This document shows positions 37,265 through 43,235 of a stretch of DNA of 43,235 nucleotides, one piece after another. Made by a program: the position numbers and the translations under genes. The number at the start of each line of letters is the position of its first letter. Positions within the stretch are counted from its first letter, which is position 1. The notes below the pieces were generated by a model. That model was not told where the DNA came from. It searched no databases and saw nothing but the letters and a program-made list of their open reading frames with translations. Source of the stretch: Clostridia bacterium (lineage in GTDB: Bacteria; Bacillota; Clostridia; Christensenellales; Aristaeellaceae); the NCBI GenBank assembly GCA_017470945.1, contig JAFUXH010000154.1:1-43235 (forward strand), written 5' to 3'.

Positions 37265-38587
37265 ATGAAGCGTTTGAAAAAGTGGATGGCCGCGGCGCTG
37301 CTGATGCTGCTTCTGCCGCTGCCGGCGGCCCAGGCCAAGGGGAATATCCCGGCGATCCTGAAATTCACCCAGCACATGGAAACCGATTTGCTGCGCCCCG
37401 GGGTGGCGGTCAAATGCGTGTATCCCCGCACGGCCAACAGCGACGTGGATCAGCAGATGCGCGCCTTGATCGACCAGATGGCGGCGAAGGGGAAGGAAAA
37501 GCTGCCCCAAAGCAGCGCCTATGTGGAGGTTGGCTCCTCGGTATACCGCTCCGGCAGCCGGTGGATGAGCTTTTTGACCGTGGCCCGGCTGGTGCGGGGC
37601 AAAAAACAGACCTATGTGGATTTCAACGCCCGGGTGTACGACATGAAATCGGGGCGGCAGGCGGCGCTGACCGATCTGTTTTCCGCCAAAAGCCCGGGGT
37701 GGGACGTGCTGGCCAAGGAGGTGCGCAGGCAGCTGACGGCCTATTTCGACGGCACGCAGCCGTCAGAAGGCAAGCTGGACCAGCTGTGCCAGCGGAAGGC
37801 GCTGGAGCAGGCGGCCTTTACCCTGCACCCCGGCAAGCTGATGCTGCACTACCGGGCGGACAGCCTGTACCCCGGCAAAAATACGCTGATGCACGTGAAC
37901 GTGTATTACCCCGCGATCCGGGAGCACATGACCGACCGGGGCAGGAAAATGACCGACAACAGCAACTATAAGCTGCTGGCCCTGACCTTTGACGACGGGC
38001 CGGCCCGGGGCAGATCCATGAACGTGATGAATCATTTACGCCTGCAAGGGGCCGACGCCACCTTCTTCCTCATCGGCGCCAGCATGAAGGATAACGACGA
38101 TGTGATCTGCCGGGAGCACGATGCCGGCTACACCGTGGCCAGCCACAATTACTACCACGTGTACGAGGACCTGACGGCGGAAAACGTGAAAAAATGGCGG
38201 AAGGATTTCGACCGGCGGCTCAACAGCATCATCGGGCAGAAGGCGACGATCATGCGGGCCCCCGGCGGCCGCGCCGCGATGTTTGCCCGGGCGGGTTGCG
38301 GCCTGCCCCTCATCCAGTGGAGCACCGCCACCCACGACGCCCCCAACGGCGACGCGACGGCGGGGGAAATCGCCAACCGGGCCCGGGGCGGGGCCAAGGA
38401 TGGGGCGGTGATCCTGATGCACGATGCCAACGCCGTGACCGGCGGCTGCCTGGATTCCGTGCTGAACAGCCTGGAGCGCTGGGGCTTTCTGTGCGTCACG
38501 GTGGAGGAGCTTTTCTCCGTCTACGGCGTGCCTCTCAAGGCCAACGGCGTCTACGTCAGCTGCATTGAGCAGGCGAAGGCCCAGTAA
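37265..38587 (+). CDS. Secreted polysaccharide deacetylase with DUF3298-like domain
   Basis: A 440-residue exported enzyme. A signal peptide (KWMAAALLMLLLPLPAAQA) is followed by a DUF4163/DUF3298-like region whose landmark is YDMKSGRQAALTDLFS, then a NodB domain (about residues 240-420). NodB motifs are TFDDGPA, SHNYYH (H-x3-H), RAPGG, and LMHDAN; the fourth motif, normally D-x-x-D-W, reads WSTATHDA and is divergent. No SH3 repeats are present, unlike the larger deacetylase in this window. The start at 37265 has AGGGG 8 bases upstream. It probably acts on peptidoglycan. Confidence 0.9.
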   Translation: MKRLKKWMAAALLMLLLPLPAAQAKGNIPAILKFTQHMETDLLRPGVAVKCVYPRTANSDVDQQMRALIDQMAAKGKEKLPQSSAYVEVGSSVYRSGSRWMSFLTVARLVRGKKQTYVDFNARVYDMKSGRQAALTDLFSAKSPGWDVLAKEVRRQLTAYFDGTQPSEGKLDQLCQRKALEQAAFTLHPGKLMLHYRADSLYPGKNTLMHVNVYYPAIREHMTDRGRKMTDNSNYKLLALTFDDGPARGRSMNVMNHLRLQGADATFFLIGASMKDNDDVICREHDAGYTVASHNYYHVYEDLTAENVKKWRKDFDRRLNSIIGQKATIMRAPGGRAAMFARAGCGLPLIQWSTATHDAPNGDATAGEIANRARGGAKDGAVILMHDANAVTGGCLDSVLNSLERWGFLCVTVEELFSVYGVPLKANGVYVSCIEQAKAQ

Positions 38588-38611
38588 CAGGGTTCATCAG
38601 CGGCAGCCGGA

Positions 38612-38640
38612 TTGCTTTTTGGCTTTGGTTTTGTTATAAT
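38612..38640 (+). promoter_or_regulatory. Sigma-A promoter of the DUF3472 gene
   Basis: TTGCTT (38612-38617), a 17-base spacer and a consensus TATAAT (38635-38640). Confidence 0.8.
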
Positions 38641-38726
38641 AAATTGATCGCTCCTCTGTGATCGAATGCACATGAAATGGCATGGCCCGCCGCGTATTCG
38701 GCCGCCGCGCGAAGGAAAGGAATGGA

Positions 38727-39923
38727 ATGATGAAGCACCATCGATTGTCGATCGCCCTTTGGGCGCTCCTGTTTACCTGCTTTGCCCTGGCCCACGCCGC
38801 GGCGGAGCAGCTCACCCTGCCCGCCTCCCTGACCCGCATTGAAAGCCAGGCGTTCGCCGGGGTACATGTGGATTCCATTCTGTTCCCGCCGGATATCGCC
38901 TATATCGCCGACGACGCGTTTGACGGCGCGTCCTTCATGGGCCGGGGGCTGCTGGGCTCCTATGCGCATCACTGGTGCGTCGACCATGGCTTCCCCTTCG
39001 AGGAGGATATCACCGGCAGCTCCCTCATCGATCTGGCGAAGGTGGCGGAGGGATTTGAATTTTCCGGGCTCACCGGCAGCGAAGCCAACCCGGAGGAACG
39101 AATGGCCCACAATATCTACGCCAACCCGAACCTGGCCGGCACGACGCAGAAATTCTGCATTTTCTCCATCGATTTCATGACCGAAAACGCCCCCACCGAT
39201 ACCTACTGGGCCCTGTGCAACTGGGAAATGGACGTTACGTCCTTTGCCAACGTTTTCAACGTGACGGACCCCGGCATGTGCTACGCCGGATTGCAGATGA
39301 CCGACGACGGCCCCAAGGCGATCATCGCCTTCTGGGAGATCCACTATGAGGATGAATCGGGCAACGACGCCATTTTGAACGCCAAGCTGGTGTACCCGGA
39401 GGAGGACGCGGGCCGCTTCGACGGCGAGGGGGAGGGCACTCATTACCTGGCCCCCTACGATTGGCAGGCCAACCATTGGTACCGCATGCTGATCATGAGC
39501 TATGACGGGCAAAACGGCAATACCTGGGTGGATCAGTGGCTGCTGGATATGGAATCCGGGGTCTGGACGCTCTTTTGCACCTACGATACCTGCCTTCAAA
39601 ATTCCTATTTCAAGGGCGAAATGAGCCAGTTCATGGAGAATTTCTGGAGCGACAGCTGCAACGAATTCAGGAGCTGCCGGTTCACCAACTACTGGGTGAT
39701 GGAGGAAGATACCCGCGAATGGAAGCCGCTGACGGGGATCACCATGTCTACCGACACCTGGTGGGATAACAAGAAGGGGTATTACGCCTTCGGGTCGGAT
39801 GGCACCTCCGTGTGGGGCGTTACCTGCGGCTACGGCCCCGACGTCGTGCAAACCACCCCCGGCCTGACCACCAGCAGCTACCACACGCTCCCCCAGGGGA
39901 TCCAGCCTATCGAAAAAGATTAA
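38727..39923 (+). CDS. Secreted leucine-rich-repeat plus DUF3472 protein
   Basis: A 398-residue exported protein. After a signal peptide (residues about 1-26), a short BspA-like leucine-rich part (LTLPASLTRIESQAFAGV, then a second repeat FPPDIAYIADDAFDG) covers about residues 28-70. The rest matches DUF3472, with landmarks YAGLQMTDDGPKAIIAFWE, HWYRMLIMSYDGQNG and EMSQFMENFW. The family is uncharacterised, but its beta-rich fold resembles carbohydrate-binding or concanavalin-like domains (inference). GGAAAGG precedes the ATG. It has its own promoter and terminator. Confidence 0.82.
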   Translation: MMKHHRLSIALWALLFTCFALAHAAAEQLTLPASLTRIESQAFAGVHVDSILFPPDIAYIADDAFDGASFMGRGLLGSYAHHWCVDHGFPFEEDITGSSLIDLAKVAEGFEFSGLTGSEANPEERMAHNIYANPNLAGTTQKFCIFSIDFMTENAPTDTYWALCNWEMDVTSFANVFNVTDPGMCYAGLQMTDDGPKAIIAFWEIHYEDESGNDAILNAKLVYPEEDAGRFDGEGEGTHYLAPYDWQANHWYRMLIMSYDGQNGNTWVDQWLLDMESGVWTLFCTYDTCLQNSYFKGEMSQFMENFWSDSCNEFRSCRFTNYWVMEEDTREWKPLTGITMSTDTWWDNKKGYYAFGSDGTSVWGVTCGYGPDVVQTTPGLTTSSYHTLPQGIQPIEKD

Positions 39924-39948
39924 GGGTGTCAACATTCCTTCGACATCC

Positions 39949-39987
39949 TGACCCGCTTTTCGCGTGAGAAAAGCGGGTTTTGATTTG
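39949..39987 (+). terminator. Terminator after the DUF3472 gene
   Basis: ACCCGCTTTTC and GAAAAGCGGGT pair around a 6-7-base loop and continue into TTTTGATTTG. Confidence 0.85.
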
Positions 39988-40040
39988 TCATTTATTTTAT
40001 CTATATTCAGAATCGCAACAAAAATCCCAACAACAACCGC

Positions 40041-40136
40041 TGTCATCCCGACCGAAATGGCGCGGAGGGATCCGGCGCGGCTCGTTCAGCCGGCTTTCAG
40101 ATCCCTCGATTCCGCTTTGCGCTATGCTGGATGACG
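40041..40136. repeat. Palindromic intergenic repeat (about 95 bp)
   Basis: An imperfect palindrome with outer arms GTCATCC (40042-40048) and GGATGAC (40129-40135) and inner arms GAGGGATC (40065-40072) and GATCCCTC (40100-40107). From general knowledge it resembles a dispersed TGTCATCCCGAGCGAAG-type element found between genes in many gut Firmicutes. No coding signal is seen elsewhere in 39988-40192. Confidence 0.65.
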
Positions 40137-40192
40137 GAAGCGTTCCAATTGAACGTGGATCATTTTCCCAGAGCATCGTTTTGGCTTGTTTT

Positions 40193-41356
40193 TTACTCCC
40201 AGCGGAAGGAAATGCCGTCGGTCTGGGCGGGCAGGGCGTCAAAGGGGATCACGGCGGCAGGGGCTTTGTTCTCCAGATTGCCGATGGACGAGGTGAGCAC
40301 CTGCACGGTGCCGTCCGCGGCCAGGGAAATGCCGGGGGAATAATCCCGGTACTGCTTGCTCAGCCCCCGGATATCCCAGGCGACGGCGTTCATTTCCTCA
40401 TCCAGCGTCAGGGCGAACACGGTGTATACCCGCCGGGAATTGGCCACCGCCATGCCGTAGGCCGTCCAGCCGCTGCCGTCGGGGTGGGGGTAAATGCGCA
40501 TGATGTGCTTGACCAGCGTGTTGTTGATCAGGGTGCGCCGGCGGTCGACCTGCCCGTTCTCGTCGTAATGCGCCAGGGTGACGCTGCTGTAATCGCCGCA
40601 GTTTTGATCCTCCACAGCGAAAAAGCCGCCCCGGCCGTCGCCGTGCACGTCGTAATACTGGGGCGTGTGGATGCGCCACAGCAGCTTTCCATCCCGCAGG
40701 GCCATGCGCGCGTAGGCGCCGTAATCCCCATCGTGGCCGGAAATCAGGAAGGTGTCCTGGCCCAGGTATTTCGCGTTCACCAACACGAGGTTTGCCGCCC
40801 CCGGCAGGTCGATGGTTTGCTGCAGCTTGCCCTCCGCGTCGTAAACGCGCACCGCGCCGCTGCCGCCGGGGCCGTTATCCACCGTCAGGATGTAGGGGCC
40901 GGCGATGCACAGCGTCGCCGTACCCAGGGGGATATCGACGGGATGCTCCAGGCCTTTTTCCGTCCAGTCGTACAGGGAGCAGCGGTATACCGGGATCTCC
41001 CTGGCCGTTTCTGTGCCGGTGGGCGCGGTGACCGCGCCGGTTTGATGCAGCACCAGGGTTTTGAAGGCGTCCTCCCGCGTTGCCACAAAACAGGCGCTTT
41101 CCAGGCTGGCGGTGACACCGCGGGGATAATAGGGCAGATCCCGCAGAACCTGCCCATCCCGGTACCAGGTGATGTGGTTGGGCAGGGTCATATTCAGGTC
41201 GTTTTCGACCCAGCTGCGCACGATGGTATCCCGCCGGTTTAAGGCGAGGAAGCTGTAGGGATCCCTATCGGCGGGCAGGGTGTAGCCGGCGTATTCCTGG
41301 GCGCAGGCGGGCAGGGCCAGCAGCAAAAAGGGCAGAAGCCAAAGCCATCGTTTCAT
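40193..41356 (-). CDS. Secreted protein, possible beta-propeller, unknown function
   Basis: A 387-residue exported protein. The signal peptide MKRWLWLLPFLLLALPACAQE ends with a Cys at 17 in LPAC, which could be a lipobox, though Pro at -2 is unusual. The remainder consists of repeated beta-strand blocks (for example PYILTVDNGPGGSGAVRVYDAEGKL and TFLISGHDGDYGAYARM; shown by landmarks), like the blades of a beta-propeller or PQQ-like sensor. The start at 41356 has AAAGGAA about 8 bases upstream. It follows the 41397-42026 gene by 40 bases in the same direction, so they may be co-transcribed. Confidence 0.75.
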   Translation of the reverse strand: MKRWLWLLPFLLLALPACAQEYAGYTLPADRDPYSFLALNRRDTIVRSWVENDLNMTLPNHITWYRDGQVLRDLPYYPRGVTASLESACFVATREDAFKTLVLHQTGAVTAPTGTETAREIPVYRCSLYDWTEKGLEHPVDIPLGTATLCIAGPYILTVDNGPGGSGAVRVYDAEGKLQQTIDLPGAANLVLVNAKYLGQDTFLISGHDGDYGAYARMALRDGKLLWRIHTPQYYDVHGDGRGGFFAVEDQNCGDYSSVTLAHYDENGQVDRRRTLINNTLVKHIMRIYPHPDGSGWTAYGMAVANSRRVYTVFALTLDEEMNAVAWDIRGLSKQYRDYSPGISLAADGTVQVLTSSIGNLENKAPAAVIPFDALPAQTDGISFRWE

Positions 41357-41396
41357 CTTGCGTTCCTTTCCCGGATGGGGAGGGCATGCCGGGTGT

Positions 41397-42026
41397 TCAG
41401 CCGCCCAGGCCCTCCCACAGCCGCGTTTCCATTTCTTCAAACATTGTGTAGGATTTCTGTTCCGGCGCAAACGTTGCTTCCCACAGCGGCTCCTCCTGAT
41501 CGCCCCACAGCCTCACGGTGATCCGGTCCAGCCGGGTGGTGGTGATGAACACCTGTTCATCCTCCTCCCACCGGGTGGTGGTTTCTTCCTGGGAAACCAT
41601 GGTGCGCACGGGGATCAGATCGCTGCCCTGCCAGCGGAAGATGCGGGCCTCGAACAGCGCCCCGGCCATGCCGTTGCTGCCCCGGGAGTACACGTAGCCC
41701 CGCTCATCCAGGGCATAATTGATGATCGCGCTGCCATCCGGCCGGTTGGCCCGCACATATTCCCCGCCGTTCCAGACGAAGAACTCATAAAAGGCGTTGG
41801 ACGCGCCCAGGATGGTCAGGATCACGATATCCTCGACGCCGTCGAAATTGACGTCCTGAAATTCGATCCAGGGCTCCTCCAGGGGGGATGCGAAGTACAG
41901 GCTTTGGCCGTTGGGCGCTTCGTAGCGGTGGATGTACCCCTCCTCCTGGGTGACGCCCACGATGTCCGCCCGGGCGGCGGGCAGCAACAAAAGCAGCGCG
42001 GTCATGATCAACAGGATTCGTTTCAC
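41397..42026 (-). CDS. Secreted FG-GAP/VCBS-like protein
   Basis: A 209-residue exported protein of unknown function. It starts with GTG (AAGGAGG 9 bases upstream), and residues 1-20 form a signal peptide ending AARA. The segment FQDVNFDGVEDIVIL is the calcium-binding D-x-N-x-D-G-x-x-D loop of FG-GAP/VCBS-like repeats. The middle is beta-rich (EYVRANRPDGSAIINYALD as a landmark). It probably heads a two-gene unit with 40193-41356. A weak TATAAT stands upstream but its -35 box is not convincing. Confidence 0.75.
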   Translation of the reverse strand: MKRILLIMTALLLLLPAARADIVGVTQEEGYIHRYEAPNGQSLYFASPLEEPWIEFQDVNFDGVEDIVILTILGASNAFYEFFVWNGGEYVRANRPDGSAIINYALDERGYVYSRGSNGMAGALFEARIFRWQGSDLIPVRTMVSQEETTTRWEEDEQVFITTTRLDRITVRLWGDQEEPLWEATFAPEQKSYTMFEEMETRLWEGLGG

Positions 42027-42132
42027 GGTTCACGCCTCCTTTCCTGTGTTCCACTATTATAACTGCCGAGGAGGGCGTTTTGTTTCATCTTTTTGAAAAA
42101 AATCAGGGCGATGGAAGGAAACGCTTCTCCGG

Positions 42133-42501
42133 TCACGATTCGTCGCTCGTTTCCATTCCCGCCCGCAGCAGGCCGATGGCCCGCTTTTCCATCCGGGATA
42201 CGTAGGAGCGGGATATGCCCAGCACGGCGGCCACCTCGTGTTGGGGGTGCATCGTGCCGTCCAGCAGGCCGTAGCGCATTTCGATCACGGTGCGCTCCTT
42301 CCGGGGCAATTGACGGATCAGCCGCCGGGCCTTTTCCAGGGAGATGCGCTTCACCACCTCATCCTCCACCTGGCCCGGCGCGGTGCCCAGGATATCCTGG
42401 AAGGAAATATCGTTGCCCTCCTTGTCCGTGCCCACCGGGTCGGACAGGGATACGTCCCCCCGGCGCTTTTTGGATGATCGCAGCAGCATCAGGATTTCAT
42501 T
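42133..42501 (-). CDS. sigK: Sigma-K, C-terminal half only (spoIIIC-like)
   Basis: The C-terminal half of the late mother-cell sigma factor. It begins in frame at Asn-Glu-Ile-Leu-Met (NEILMLLRSSKKRRGDVSLS), exactly the ENEILM point of Bacillus SigK, and continues through DPVGTDKEGNDISFQDILG to region 4 with LGISRSYVSRMEKRA. These signatures fit SigK and not SigE. About 122 residues are present; regions 1-2 and the promoter are missing. In this state it has no legitimate start codon (the ATG at 42489 has no ribosome site). The upstream sequence is the end of a serine recombinase, so this looks like the split sigK of a skin-type element, restored only by excision. Confidence 0.93.
   Translation of the reverse strand, partial: NEILMLLRSSKKRRGDVSLSDPVGTDKEGNDISFQDILGTAPGQVEDEVVKRISLEKARRLIRQLPRKERTVIEMRYGLLDGTMHPQHEVAAVLGISRSYVSRMEKRAIGLLRAGMETSDES
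42495..42501. other. Putative recombination core of the sigK element
   Basis: On the minus strand, AATGAAA lies where sigK coding sequence begins and where the recombinase stops; its first five bases equal the AATGA core reported for the Bacillus sigK rearrangement. The recombinase TGA stop (42497-42499) is inside it. The partner core lies beyond the window. Confidence 0.65.
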
Positions 42502-43234
42502 TGCTATCCTCTCCCCAGGGCGTCATAGGCGTCTCCAGGTGCATATCCTCCTCGTTTTCGCTGTAATCCACGTCCAAATAGGGGGTCAAATCGTCGTTTT
42601 CGTCCTCTTCGGCGGGATTTTCCGTCCACTTACGCAACGTATCGGGATATTGGATTTCACCATCCCCTGCCCCGAAGAGCACCACATGGGCATTGACGCC
42701 ATCCCAGATCACCCGGCGGATCACCGTTTTCAGCGCCGCCCGCTGCTGTTCAATGGACATGTCCTGGAGGCCCTCCTTGAACCCCGCCAGCAGATCGCTC
42801 AGCAGGTCAAATTCGCTGTCGGTCAGCTCGTGCTGGTTGAGCAGGCTTTCCAGCTCCTGGATGCGATGCTCGATGGCCTTGCTTTCCTGGCTTAGCGCCT
42901 CCAGCCGCTTTGCCACCAGTTCTTTGACGTCTCCGGCTTCCATGTTCGCCAGCGTATCCACCAGGCCGGCGATTTTTTTGTCCGTCTCGGCCTTCTCCTG
43001 CTGCAAAGTCGCTTTCTGCTGCTCGTATTCCGTGCGGTCGCCGGTGAAAAAGCTGCGGCTGCGGGAAAGCTGCTCCATGAATTCCCCCGCGTCCTCGTCC
43101 AGATGCTTGACCCTATCCACGATCATGGCGTCCAGGATGTTGCCGTTTACGTTTTTGTTGTTGCACAGCGCCTTCTGGCTGCGTTCCTTCAATTTGCAGA
43201 CGTAGGTATATACGGGCTTGCCCTCCGGCGTTAC
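42497..43234 (-). CDS. Large serine recombinase, C-terminal part (SpoIVCA-like)
   Basis: The 3' end (245 codons) of a large serine recombinase; the resolvase catalytic domain is off the window. The visible part starts inside the zinc beta-ribbon domain: VYTYVCKLKERSQKALCNNK, with the second cysteine pair as in phage integrases, then N-V-N-G-N-I-L-D-A-M. A long coiled coil follows (heptads around EQQKATLQQEKAETDKKIAGL), then LKTVIRRVIWDGVNAHVVLFG and an acidic tail. The stop codon overlaps the start of the sigK fragment. Position and family together suggest that this enzyme excises the element during sporulation. Confidence 0.93.
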   Translation of the reverse strand, partial: VTPEGKPVYTYVCKLKERSQKALCNNKNVNGNILDAMIVDRVKHLDEDAGEFMEQLSRSRSFFTGDRTEYEQQKATLQQEKAETDKKIAGLVDTLANMEAGDVKELVAKRLEALSQESKAIEHRIQELESLLNQHELTDSEFDLLSDLLAGFKEGLQDMSIEQQRAALKTVIRRVIWDGVNAHVVLFGAGDGEIQYPDTLRKWTENPAEEDENDDLTPYLDVDYSENEEDMHLETPMTPWGEDSK

Positions 43235-43235
43235 G

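Noticed and set aside
42133-42489. Assignment of the sigma fragment to SigE
   Set aside because: The segment SLSDPVGTDKEGNDIS and LGISRSYVSRMEKRA fit SigK; SigE has a different sequence after ENEILM (EVSFDEPLN-type).

Overview
The window comes from a GC-rich, endospore-forming member of the Firmicutes, most likely a Clostridia (gut Eubacteriales/Christensenellales-like; the exact family is inference). It carries the spoIIIA operon, a sigma-K fragment, Firmicutes-type rpoB/rpoC, dimeric glycyl-tRNA synthetase and clostridial domains of unknown function (DUF4364, DUF4003). Housekeeping start sites usually have a strong AGGAGG-type ribosome site, and several promoters match TTGACA-17-TATAAT closely.

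Layout. 1-427: end of the ribosomal alpha operon (rplQ, with an unusual insertion) and its terminator. 549-2655: a small membrane-anchored unknown and a secreted SH3-like unknown. 2713-10242: rpoB-rpoC on the minus strand with its own sigma-A promoter, a leader hairpin and a terminator. 10335-12166: a PadR regulator with an operator-like palindrome in its promoter, followed by a HAAS/DUF4097 beta-helix protein. 12314-18351: DUF4364, fused IspD-IspF, a HerA-like ATPase, a Nudix hydrolase, a DUF4003 protein and a phosphofructokinase. 18363-22795: intergenic repeats, glyQS, an L,D-transpeptidase and a PdaC-like deacetylase (minus strand). 22923-29021: murA, a J-domain protein, pgsA, recA, znuC, a decayed 7TM/HD-GYP gene and znuB.

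29169-33219 is a complete, compact spoIIIAA-AH operon, built mostly from 4-base (ATGA/GTGA) overlaps; SpoIIIAF is only 55 residues. 33235-36231 holds an RseC-family redox protein behind a structured leader, a YgjP-type metallopeptidase, a DUF1858 plus ferritin-like pair under a promoter with a palindrome, and a YhaM-type nuclease. 36282-42026 is a run of secreted or lipid-anchored proteins, including a second deacetylase and a DUF3472 protein.

The most striking feature is the right end. The C-terminal half of sigma-K begins abruptly at its Asn-Glu-Ile-Leu motif, and directly against it, sharing bases, lies the 3' end of a large serine recombinase. This is the organisation of a sigK intervening (skin-type) element, in which a mother-cell sigma factor gene is rebuilt by site-specific excision during sporulation. 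The N-terminal half of sigK and the rest of the element would lie beyond the right edge. With spoIIIA in the same window, two late-sporulation checkpoints are represented: the feeding-tube channel needed for forespore sigma-G, and the DNA rearrangement that may gate sigma-K.
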